6,332 nt of DNA from Deltaproteobacteria bacterium UBA6930. GTDB lineage: Bacteria; Myxococcota_A; UBA9160; UBA6930. Made by a program: the position numbers and the translations under genes. Position 1 is the first letter of the stretch. Each line of letters opens with the position of its first letter. The stretch covers positions 1-6,332 of the forward strand of contig DKAI01000037.1 of assembly GCA_002450755.1 (NCBI GenBank). The letters are read 5' to 3'. The notes under the pieces were generated by a model that saw nothing but the letters and a program-made list of their open reading frames with translations, was not told the DNA's origin and ran no database searches. Positions 1-6,331 of this stretch are shown here, piece after piece.

Positions 1-1
1 T

Positions 2-877
2 GCACGTGCGTTGCGTGGAAACGAGGATTTATCAGAAGCGATTGTGCTTGCTCATGACCTAGGCCATACACCTTTCGGGCATGCTGGAGAGCATGCATTA
101 GCTGAGCACATGGAGGGCTATGGTGGATTCGACCACAACCGTCAGACATTGCGGATTGTTGATTGGCTTGAGGAACGCTACCCGGGCATAAGGGGTCTTA
201 ATTTGACAGACGAAACGCGATCGGGAATTGCTAAGCACGGCTGTGACTGGGAACATCCGGTGGAGCTTCCAAGTCAGGCTTTAAATCCAAGTCTTGAGGC
301 GCAGATCGCGGATTGTTCGGACGAGATTGCGTATTTAAACCACGATCTTGATGACGGTCTTCGGTCCAAGATTCTTAAGTTAGAACAGCTCGAAGAAGTG
401 ACTCTTTGGGTCAAGGCTAGGGAAGTAGCGGAAGATGCGTTTGGAAACCTTGATGGGAGAACCCTCGCTTCGGCAACGGTCATTGCTCTGATAGACTTAC
501 TTTCGTCTGCTTTGATAAAAGAGTCGGGCAAGCGTATCGCCGAGTTGCCTTGCCTGGTACCTAGGGACGTCTTGGACTGCGAGAAGAGGGTAGTGGGGTA
601 TCCAAGTAATTTGGATCAAGAGAGGCTTGAGTTACGTGAGTTTCTGTTCGACAATCTCTATTACCATAAACAAGTCGTAGAGATGAGTGAGAAGGCCGCC
701 GGTATAGTTTCCGAACTTTTTAAAGTTTATCTCAGTAACCCGACTCTCCTTCCAGAGAGGATTCACGCAGAGTTCGGTACAATAGGAGAACCGAGAGCGA
801 TAGCGGATTATTTGGCCGGTATGACGGACCGATTTGCTCAGGCAGAGCACAGAAAACTTGTCTCGGGCTCAAAGTAA
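2..877 (+). CDS. dgt: dGTP triphosphohydrolase-like HD-domain protein, 5'-truncated by the window edge
   Basis: Members of this family (COG0232 type) hydrolyse dGTP or other dNTPs to the deoxynucleoside and triphosphate in the cytoplasm, using a metal-bound HD domain. The reading frame is open to the left edge (A-R-A before the TTG at 11), so the true start lies outside the window and the TTG is an internal Leu codon. About 291 residues are visible. The central HD motif is intact as AHDLGHTPFGHAGE near the beginning (nt 50-91). Further family blocks follow: GGFDHNRQTLRIVDWLE, GLNLTDETRSGIAKHG, and the helix with ADCSDEIAYLNHDLDDGLR, whose Asp completes metal binding in relatives. The C-terminal half is helical and less conserved. 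Missing are the N-terminal substrate-loop region and the first metal-binding His. The next + strand gene starts 83 bases downstream. Family assignment is firm; substrate preference (dGTP or broad dNTP) cannot be read from the sequence. Confidence 0.93.
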   Translation, partial: ARALRGNEDLSEAIVLAHDLGHTPFGHAGEHALAEHMEGYGGFDHNRQTLRIVDWLEERYPGIRGLNLTDETRSGIAKHGCDWEHPVELPSQALNPSLEAQIADCSDEIAYLNHDLDDGLRSKILKLEQLEEVTLWVKAREVAEDAFGNLDGRTLASATVIALIDLLSSALIKESGKRIAELPCLVPRDVLDCEKRVVGYPSNLDQERLELREFLFDNLYYHKQVVEMSEKAAGIVSELFKVYLSNPTLLPERIHAEFGTIGEPRAIADYLAGMTDRFAQAEHRKLVSGSK

Positions 878-948
878 GGTGATGGTTTCAGGTAAGTTTT
901 TTTTTCGCCAGGTATACGCCTTCACTACGGTAGGCTTGGTGTTTTTTT

Positions 949-954
949 GGGAGG
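949..954 (+). promoter_or_regulatory. Ribosome binding site deciding the start of the 386-residue gene
   Basis: GGGAGG lies 6 bases before ATG 961 and 3 bases before GTG 958. The spacing favours the ATG as the start codon. The site follows directly on a run of seven T (942-948). Confidence 0.7.
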
Positions 955-960
955 CTCGTG

Positions 961-2121
961 ATGAGTTTGGCTTCTGCTCTTGAAGGTGCTGCTGATTCAT
1001 TTCCTGATCTAGCAGATGTAATCAGACCAGCGAATGGAGATCCCATGCGACTGCTCGAGAGCCTCGAGAGGTCGAGCTCCGTAATGCTCTTGGGTTGGCT
1101 TCTCAACAAGAATTTAGTAGCTGGAGAAGAGTTAGTCGAAGCTTGGCTCGAGGAGGCAGATGGCCTTGCTGCGATTCTTGAGCTGAATCCTGCGGATCTT
1201 AATAAGACGGCGCGCAAGGTGATCAGAAGAGCGAAGCATTTCTTACGATCACGAGGTATCGATCTGCCTAAAACTGCTCCAGAGGCGAAGGTAGTAACAT
1301 TGCCTGCACTTGAAGAAAGTTTTAATACTGCCGCGGTGACGCCGATTGATCCGAGTGGCACTCGTCTTTTGTTCATTGTCGAAGAAAACCCCGCTGGCGG
1401 ACTACGGTTATTTGAGGTCACGGTCTCGGAAGATCGAGGGATTCTCGGTGTTCGGGTCTATTCAGCGGGCCGCAGCAAGGTCCGAAATTTCCTGAAAGAG
1501 CTTAAAGCCGGAGCAGTTGCTGAGGTAGATCTCGTGAAAGCTCTCGTCGCCCGCGCTGTTGCTGGACACCCTACGGATAGACCAATGCCTGCAAGTTTGT
1601 CGGAATGGAGAGGCCATCTCGTGGATGCAGAGTCTCTTACGGCCTCAACTCCAGGCGATGCTGCTTTTGAAGCATTGGGGGACTCCGAAGATTTGGATGC
1701 CGATTTCGTCATTGAGCTCGCGAAAAAGGGGGAGGTTGGTCCATGGCCCCCTGAAACGAAGGCTCTAGAGGTGGTGGCCCAAAAAATCCAGGATCGACTC
1801 GATGGGCCCCTTGTTCTTAATGAGAAGCAAAAGATGGATCAGGTAAACGAGATTATCGATGAAAGTCTCGAGAAGTTCTTTGGTGAGACAAGGGGCATCA
1901 AGATTTCTGAGAGATATAAAGAATCAGCTTATATTCATTGGAAACAGGGTAGTCTGGAGACAGCTAAGGCTTGCCTTGCGGCTGCCAGAGCTTTTTTGGA
2001 TCAACCGCCAACTCGAAACGCCGTAGCGCGGTATTTTGTGGAAACGCCTCTATCGTCTTTCCTGCCAAAGGCTAAGGAAGAAAATGTGGATCAGGAAGAT
2101 TCCCTTATAGTGGCTCCGTAA
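961..2121 (+). CDS. Uncharacterised 386-residue soluble protein
   Basis: I do not recognise a named family. The protein has no signal peptide or membrane segment and is probably cytoplasmic. By eye it has three parts. Residues 1-100 are mostly helical and end in a basic helix (NKTARKVIRRAKHFLRSRGI, 81-100). Residues about 125-220 look like an alpha/beta domain, with strands LLFIVEE and LRLFEVTVS, the segment RSKVRNFLKEL, and a helix ending in SEWRGHL. Residues about 250-350 are helical, and SLETAKACLAAARAFLDQPP (331-350) could be a TPR-like or HEAT-like helix pair. No catalytic motif stands out. The ATG at 961 was chosen over the adjacent GTG at 958 because GGGAGG at 949-954 lies 6 bases from the ATG but only 3 from the GTG. 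The gene sits between dgt and a large phosphoesterase-like gene on the same strand, which suggests co-transcription and perhaps a linked role in nucleotide or RNA metabolism. That role is inference only. Confidence 0.85.
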   Translation: MSLASALEGAADSFPDLADVIRPANGDPMRLLESLERSSSVMLLGWLLNKNLVAGEELVEAWLEEADGLAAILELNPADLNKTARKVIRRAKHFLRSRGIDLPKTAPEAKVVTLPALEESFNTAAVTPIDPSGTRLLFIVEENPAGGLRLFEVTVSEDRGILGVRVYSAGRSKVRNFLKELKAGAVAEVDLVKALVARAVAGHPTDRPMPASLSEWRGHLVDAESLTASTPGDAAFEALGDSEDLDADFVIELAKKGEVGPWPPETKALEVVAQKIQDRLDGPLVLNEKQKMDQVNEIIDESLEKFFGETRGIKISERYKESAYIHWKQGSLETAKACLAAARAFLDQPPTRNAVARYFVETPLSSFLPKAKEENVDQEDSLIVAP

Positions 2122-2261
2122 GTTCGTTACCTTGTCTCAGTTCCGCTAAACCCCCACTTATACGTGTTTTGGAGAGTAGCCTGCAGCTGGTTAGCTAGCG
2201 TGAAGAAGAAAAAGTATTAGCTTGGCCTACGGTCTGGATAAATCCGACTTCAAGGGTCTTT

Positions 2262-2266
2262 GGGAG
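2262..2266 (+). promoter_or_regulatory. Ribosome binding site of the 901-residue gene
   Basis: GGGAG lies 5 bases before ATG 2272. An in-frame TAA at 2269-2271 immediately precedes the ATG, so the coding frame cannot extend upstream. Confidence 0.65.
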
Positions 2267-2271
2267 TATAA

Positions 2272-4977
2272 ATGCGAAGAGGTTTCGGGAGAAGAAGACG
2301 AAAAGTTACAACAGACCGACCGAGTGAGATTGATCTTTCCGAGCTAAACAAAGTAAGCGAGTGGGGATTGGTGGAAGGAGATCTGGCTTCTATCGATATT
2401 GAAGGAGTCCCTCGTAACTATGCAATCTTTGGAGAAACGTCGGGAGAAGGAGTCGCCAAGACGGTAGTGGCAAGAGCTCACAGCATAGGTCAGGCAGTCG
2501 GAGCGGCTCTGGTGGCCAAAAAAGTGCTTGAAGTTGGAGATAATCCAGTAGAAAAATTTCTCGCTGTGGGTACCGAGCTTAGTCGCGACGACCAGTTACA
2601 ACTCGCGGGGTTGGGGAGTCTTCCCGAGAATGTCACCAGTCATTTGGTTCAAGGGAGCCAGCCGATCGCAACACCTAGTCCAGACGAACCTTCTCCAGTT
2701 CCAATCAGTTGGCTAACCAGTCGGTTGACCGAGCCTCAAAAGAGTCTTCTAACGGGCCGTTGCGTGTCGGGACTTTCGGGCCTTGCGGCGAAGTATGGCG
2801 GCTCGGTAAGAGCCTATGGCAAGACCGGAGAGCTTTGTATTTGTGGTCGGGTTCTGGCTGTGCTCTCCTGGGAAAATGATGCTCTAGTGCTGCGGACGCT
2901 ATTGCCTCAAAAAGCTGAGTCCGAGGTTCAAATGGATTCTCTGGCTGACGTTCTAGATCGACTGGAAGGGAACGTCAGAAAATTTGTCAATGATCGAAGA
3001 ACCAGGGAAGGGAATGACGGTTTTCGGGGTCGTGCCTCTATGGCATTGGTGTACCACTTGGGTCTGCGGTCGGCCATATTGTGGCCGCTGTCGGGAAGAG
3101 TTTTTGACCCGATTGACGCGGTGGGCATAGGTCCAGAAGGAGGTCTTGTCTTGTGTGCTGTGCGTCAAGACTTCGGGTTTGCCGAAGCCTTGTCAGTTGT
3201 GGGTGGACTGGTTAGGGTAAGAGAGCTTCTCCCTGCTCTGTTTCAGTCTGATTTTGGTCCCGACTTTGCTCAAGGCCTGACCGTTGTACTTTCTGCTCGA
3301 ACCTATACAGAATCTGCAGAGAATTTACTCGCTCATCTTCGCTTTCCTGTCCAATACCTGTCAGTGAACGAGGGTTCAGGATCTCATGTCGAATTTTTAG
3401 CGAAAGGCGAATCTGGTGGATCTTCAGCCCCTCGCGATGTTCCTCCTCCCGAGCGCCGAGGAAGACCTCGAAGAAATCGCGAGCGACGACCCAGCGCAGG
3501 AAGGTCTGTTGACCCTAAGGTCGACCAAAGCCAGAAAGGGACGGAGGATCGAGGGCCTTTGGAGGAGCAAAAATTAGAGGAGATTTCGCTGTTTGACCTT
3601 GATGACGAACGATTGGGGGCTGACCCATCGCGACGACGGCGTCGTCGGGGGCGAAAGAGGGCTGACAGAGCTGCTGAACGAGCTGAGGAAGAGAAAAACG
3701 TAATGGTTTCTTCTAGCGATATTGAAGGCGATACCGTTGTGTCCGAAAACTCTCAATCGGCTGAACCGGATATCGAAGTTGATGAAGACGGCCTCCCTTT
3801 AGTAGCGCCAGAACCCTCAGATCCAGCAGAAGCTGTTGAAGTAAAGTACGAAGCCTCCGAGCTTGCGGAGGAGCCTTTGACGGAGGCGGAGCAGGTGAGG
3901 CTTGAGAGAGAGAGGCGACGTTTGCTTCGTGTGGCCGCTCGTCCCGAATTCGATAACGCGGCTCAGGAGAGGCCAGGGGAGACTGAGCTCTCTACGGAAT
4001 TTCGAATGCCGCGAGGCAGGGCGGCAATTCTTTGCGGGGACAATAGAGGTGCCCTTTTGGCTGCAATTGTTTTAGGGCGAGATTTACGAAATTTAGAAGG
4101 AATTTGGATTTACCCTGAAGAGGAAATGATGACTTTTTTTCGAGGTGTAGCAACAGATCTATCTGAAAACACTTCATTTTTTGTTGTTGGACAAAGGGCA
4201 AAGCCTGCCAAAGACGCTATCCAGGCGGCCTCACTTTACCGAGATAGGATAGTTTGGTTTGATCACCAGGCATGGCTTCCAGAAGACGAAGGTGGCATGA
4301 GGGAAGCGATAGGAAGTCAGTCCTTGTGTCTCACTCCTGGTTTGGATAGCCCCCTTTCGGCCGTACTAAGTAAGTGCGGGCGAAGGAGTAGGTTTACTGA
4401 CAAACTTGTCGATCTGGCTACGGGCCGCTTTTCCGAACATGACTTTGAGCGCTGGGGAAGGGTTTGGTGGGACAGGCTGGACGATCAGGCGAAACGAGTC
4501 GGGTCCGTAGGAACAGCTCTAGATCCGCTCTTTGCTGGACGGCCGTCCGATTTAGCTAGGGAGGCTGCGCAGGATGCCATACCGGAACTCCCTCCTGAAG
4601 TGAGTTTTGTGTCGAGCAGAGATTTTCGCCTTACCCATTTCGGTGGCTTTGGGCTCGTAAGTGTTGAGGTACCAGTCCACTTGGATCTTCACCTGACGGC
4701 ACGTGTCGCGAGGGAACGGCACGATGTTCCGCTTTCCCTCGTTTGGCACTCGAGTGGTGAGGTGTTGGTTTTGGCTAGTAACGACACCAGCGCGCAACGA
4801 GCCTTTGATTGTGGAGCCATGGTTGAGCATCTCGTCGAGAAATTTTCTTGGGCGGAGGGACTTGAGGATGCTGATCACGTCGCGCGGCTTAGGGCAGTCG
4901 GACTTGAAGATAGTCCGGAGAAACTCGATCAGATATTGAATGAAATTGCCATGGGCCGCTCACTACTCGAAGGATAG
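2272..4977 (+). CDS. Large multidomain protein with charged Arg-rich linker and divergent DHH/DHHA1 phosphoesterase-like C-terminus
   Basis: This 901-residue protein has no signal peptide or membrane helix and is probably cytoplasmic. It begins with a basic tail (RRGFGRRRRK, residues 2-11). Residues 20-240 are an unrecognised folded region. Residues about 250-365 form an alpha/beta region whose order (IDAVGIGPEGGLVLCAVRQ, 281-299, then a long helix) recalls a PD-(D/E)XK fold without its usual Glu and Lys. Residues about 380-580 are a disordered, highly charged linker with basic patches at 394-406 and 454-463 and long acidic stretches, reminiscent of RNase E-type linkers. Residues 582-901 resemble a DHH phosphoesterase: AAILCGDNRGALLAAIVLGRDL at the place of motif I, IVWFDHQAW (660-668) at the place of DHH, then a DHHA1-like tail (SGEVLVLASN, DHVARLRAVGLEDSPEKLDQIL). 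Both signatures deviate from active members, so activity is doubtful. The ATG has GGGAG at 2262-2266, and an in-frame TAA immediately before it fixes the start. The 150-base gap upstream holds no convincing terminator or promoter. The domain calls are by eye; that it is a real gene is secure. Confidence 0.9.
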   Translation: MRRGFGRRRRKVTTDRPSEIDLSELNKVSEWGLVEGDLASIDIEGVPRNYAIFGETSGEGVAKTVVARAHSIGQAVGAALVAKKVLEVGDNPVEKFLAVGTELSRDDQLQLAGLGSLPENVTSHLVQGSQPIATPSPDEPSPVPISWLTSRLTEPQKSLLTGRCVSGLSGLAAKYGGSVRAYGKTGELCICGRVLAVLSWENDALVLRTLLPQKAESEVQMDSLADVLDRLEGNVRKFVNDRRTREGNDGFRGRASMALVYHLGLRSAILWPLSGRVFDPIDAVGIGPEGGLVLCAVRQDFGFAEALSVVGGLVRVRELLPALFQSDFGPDFAQGLTVVLSARTYTESAENLLAHLRFPVQYLSVNEGSGSHVEFLAKGESGGSSAPRDVPPPERRGRPRRNRERRPSAGRSVDPKVDQSQKGTEDRGPLEEQKLEEISLFDLDDERLGADPSRRRRRRGRKRADRAAERAEEEKNVMVSSSDIEGDTVVSENSQSAEPDIEVDEDGLPLVAPEPSDPAEAVEVKYEASELAEEPLTEAEQVRLERERRRLLRVAARPEFDNAAQERPGETELSTEFRMPRGRAAILCGDNRGALLAAIVLGRDLRNLEGIWIYPEEEMMTFFRGVATDLSENTSFFVVGQRAKPAKDAIQAASLYRDRIVWFDHQAWLPEDEGGMREAIGSQSLCLTPGLDSPLSAVLSKCGRRSRFTDKLVDLATGRFSEHDFERWGRVWWDRLDDQAKRVGSVGTALDPLFAGRPSDLAREAAQDAIPELPPEVSFVSSRDFRLTHFGGFGLVSVEVPVHLDLHLTARVARERHDVPLSLVWHSSGEVLVLASNDTSAQRAFDCGAMVEHLVEKFSWAEGLEDADHVARLRAVGLEDSPEKLDQILNEIAMGRSLLEG
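3624..3650 (+). repeat. GC-rich inverted repeat inside the Arg-tract of the 901-residue gene
   Basis: The arms CGACGAC (3631-3637) and GTCGTCG (3641-3647) are perfectly complementary around a GGC loop. A further CCC (3624-3626) could pair with GGG (3648-3650) across a 4-base bulge. The repeat encodes six consecutive arginines (R454-R459). In mRNA this would be a stable stem-loop in the linker-coding region. It may be no more than a by-product of mixed CGN arginine codons. Confidence 0.6.
4969..4974 (+). promoter_or_regulatory. Ribosome binding site supporting the GTG start of queE
   Basis: GAAGGA lies inside the last codons of the 901-residue gene, just before its TAG (4975-4977), and 10 bases before GTG 4985. 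The alternative ATG at 4940 has no purine-rich site at a suitable distance. The site favours GTG initiation and suggests coupling to translation of the upstream gene. Confidence 0.6.
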
Positions 4978-4984
4978 GCTACGC

Positions 4985-5746
4985 GTGGATTCCAACCTCG
5001 TTGAAATTTTTTCATCCGTTCAAGGAGAAGGACCGAGCGTTGGTGAGAGCACACTTTTTATCCGCTTTGCTGGGTGTGATTTGCGTTGTAGCTGGTGCGA
5101 TTCTCCACATACTTGGAAACCGTCCCAATCTTGCAGGATTGAAAAGCAGCGTGGTAGTGGGAAGTTTCTGAAAGTTGAAAATCCTGTTTCGATGAATTTA
5201 GTCCTTGATGCAGCGAAGAATCTTTCAGCTTCCTCACATCGTTGGATAAGTCTCACCGGTGGTGAGCCTCTCCTTCAGAAATCTCTTCCCGAGATGGCCT
5301 CGGCCTTAAAGGCTCTCGGTACGAAGGTTCAACTTGAGACACACGGTCTCGAATTTCGGAGACTTGCGGAAGTTTTGACGTCATTGGATGCTATTTCAAT
5401 GGATTGGAAACTTTCCAAAGACGTAAAAGTGGCAGGCGGACCACAGCCCGTATCATTTTCGCCTCTACACGAGAGGTTCCTGGGGCTAGCTCGAGCGGTG
5501 GGTCTTTTAACTGTCAAGGTTGTGATCACTCCTTGGACAACAAAGAGCGAAATAGAGGAGATTTCGTTGTCGGTAGCTAAGATCGCTCCAAATGCGACCT
5601 TAGTACTGCAGCCCGTTACTCCTTCGGGCACTGTGCATAATGCTCCTGCGGCAGAACTTTTGTTGAGTCTGGCAAGGCTGGCTGAGACATTTGTGCAGAA
5701 CGTCCGGGTGATTCCCCAGACACACAAGAGCTATGGCGCTCTTTAG
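4985..5746 (+). CDS. queE: 7-carboxy-7-deazaguanine synthase (radical SAM, QueE)
   Basis: QueE converts 6-carboxy-5,6,7,8-tetrahydropterin to 7-carboxy-7-deazaguanine, using S-adenosylmethionine and a [4Fe-4S] cluster, on the path from GTP to preQ0 and queuosine. With the GTG start the protein has 253 residues, within the family range. Motifs in order are: N-terminal EIFSSVQGEGPSVGESTLFIR; the radical SAM cluster motif CX3CX2C as C31, C35, C38 (CDLRCSWCD); SLTGGEPLLQ (89-98), which contacts SAM; QLETHG (116-121); ISMDWKLS (137-144); VLQPVTP; and RVIPQTHK near the C-terminus. GTG 4985 is preferred because GAAGGA at 4969-4974 lies 10 bases upstream and the protein then begins as family members do. 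An in-frame ATG at 4940 would add 15 residues, overlap the upstream gene by 38 bases, and has no clear ribosome site. No queC, queD or queF is visible nearby. The gene converges on gmhB. Confidence 0.95.
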   Translation: MDSNLVEIFSSVQGEGPSVGESTLFIRFAGCDLRCSWCDSPHTWKPSQSCRIEKQRGSGKFLKVENPVSMNLVLDAAKNLSASSHRWISLTGGEPLLQKSLPEMASALKALGTKVQLETHGLEFRRLAEVLTSLDAISMDWKLSKDVKVAGGPQPVSFSPLHERFLGLARAVGLLTVKVVITPWTTKSEIEEISLSVAKIAPNATLVLQPVTPSGTVHNAPAAELLLSLARLAETFVQNVRVIPQTHKSYGAL

Positions 5747-5753
5747 TGGAAAT

Positions 5754-6275
5754 TTAAAAGTAAGGGACTTCGCCCTGGGTAATCATTTCGGCTGCTGCCA
5801 TTAGGTTAGGAATACTTCGTCCTCCTCCAAGGAGGATTCCTCCAAGGCAACCTGCTCTGCGACCTGCTTCTATGTCAGTCGTTTTATCCCCAATTATAAT
5901 GCTTTCTTGGAGCCTAGCGTGGAGCTCGCTTTCGACACGGAAGATGAGTCCTGGAGCGGGCTTTCGGCAATCACAGCCTAACTGAGGCTCGTGTGGGCAG
6001 ATAAACGTACCCGCAATTGGAACCCCAGCGCGTGCGAGGTCAGATAGAAGTCGGTTATGAAATAGTTGGAAGTCTTCCATAGAGAAAATACCACGTCCTA
6101 TTCCACTTTGGTTACTGATGATCGCGAGACGCCAACCTGATTCTGAAAGCTGACGTGCCCCTTCCACAGCGCCAGGAAGTAGCTCGTAATCCTCTGGGGT
6201 ATGAGGATAGCCGGAATCCATCACTAGAACTCCGTCCCGGTCGAGGAGTACGAAACGGCGTTGTAAATCGATCAT
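5754..6275 (-). CDS. gmhB: D-glycero-D-manno-heptose 1,7-bisphosphate 7-phosphatase (HAD family, GmhB)
   Basis: GmhB removes the 7-phosphate from D-glycero-D-manno-heptose 1,7-bisphosphate in the cytoplasm, giving heptose 1-phosphate for nucleotide-activated heptose used in the lipopolysaccharide inner core or other glycans. The protein has 173 residues, slightly short but complete. HAD motif I is LLDRDGVL with nucleophile D12 and acid/base D14. Motif II is IISNQSGIGRG with S54, motif III is RKPAPG with K105, and motif IV is IIIGDKTTD with D130 and D134. The zinc site typical of GmhB is present as C93-P-H95 and C101-D-C103, just before motif III. This separates it from plain HAD enzymes, though the related histidinol-phosphate phosphatase domain of HisB shares the fold and zinc loop. 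The anomer used (alpha or beta) cannot be decided. Its ATG overlaps the stop of a reading frame entering from the right edge, and its stop lies 7 bases from the stop of queE on the other strand. Confidence 0.95.
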   Translation of the reverse strand: MIDLQRRFVLLDRDGVLVMDSGYPHTPEDYELLPGAVEGARQLSESGWRLAIISNQSGIGRGIFSMEDFQLFHNRLLSDLARAGVPIAGTFICPHEPQLGCDCRKPAPGLIFRVESELHARLQESIIIGDKTTDIEAGRRAGCLGGILLGGGRSIPNLMAAAEMITQGEVPYF

Positions 6276-6331
6276 TCCCAGTACCTACCTTTGTGAGGTT
6301 TAGAGATCTCTTTGTGAGTGGTGGCGATGGG
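6272..6331 (-). CDS. Possible 3' end of the gene upstream of gmhB (C-terminal 19 residues only)
   Basis: On the - strand one frame is open from the right edge and ends at TGA 6274-6272. The TGA overlaps the gmhB ATG (6275-6273) as ATGA, the classic arrangement for translationally coupled genes in an operon. The visible end reads PIATTHKEISKPHKGRYWE. That is too short to assign a family, and I do not recognise it. Another - strand frame also stays open through this short region, so the call rests mainly on the ATGA overlap. A gene for another step of heptose or LPS synthesis would fit the context, but this is inference. Confidence 0.45.
   Translation of the reverse strand, partial: PIATTHKEISKPHKGRYWE
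6284..6292 (-). promoter_or_regulatory. Ribosome binding site of gmhB
   Basis: Read on the - strand, AAAGGTAGG ends 8 bases before the gmhB ATG. It lies inside the reading frame that enters from the right edge, consistent with an internal operon start. Confidence 0.5.

Noticed and set aside
880..957. Runs of nine T (897-905) and seven T (942-948) between dgt and the next gene, as possible intrinsic terminators.
   Set aside because: No convincing GC-rich stem precedes either run. Before the second, only a 4-bp GCCT/AGGC pair (918-921 with 932-935) and a CTAC-G-GTAG palindrome are seen, both too weak.
1054..1070. Tandem repeat of CTCGAGAG separated by one base.
   Set aside because: Only two copies, within coding sequence (LLESLER), and explained by repeated Leu-Glu codons.
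888..1421. A 177-residue - strand frame opposite the 386-residue gene.
   Set aside because: Serine- and arginine-rich shadow composition with no motif; it lies antisense to a gene with a good ribosome site and normal protein composition.
2122..2271. The 150-base gap before the 901-residue gene as a promoter or riboswitch region.
   Set aside because: TTGTCT (2132-2137) and TATACG (2159-2164) are spaced too widely (21 bases), and TTGGAG/TAGCTA has a poor -10. No recognisable structured RNA was seen.
2222..2346. A short + strand frame from TTG 2222 to a TAA at about 2344-2346, overlapping the start of the 901-residue gene.
   Set aside because: It has no Shine-Dalgarno site, a rare start codon and about 40 residues without a recognised motif, and it overlaps a well-supported gene.
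4134..4140. Run of seven T in the 901-residue gene as a possible transcriptional slippage site.
   Set aside because: It encodes part of T-F-F in an uninterrupted frame; neither alternative frame gives a recognisable product.
4940..5746. queE as part of a 7-deazaguanine DNA modification (Dpd-type) or defence cluster with the odd nuclease-like gene.
   Set aside because: No dpdA-like transglycosylase, queC, queD or helicase is visible, and gmhB and dgt are ordinary chromosomal neighbours; nothing in the window supports it.
5821..5847. Repeated TCCTCCAAGG and a TCCTCC-AA-GGAGGA palindrome in gmhB, resembling ribosome sites on both strands.
   Set aside because: Explained by the glycine-rich coding segment LGGILLGGG of gmhB; no start codon with a plausible gene follows on either strand.
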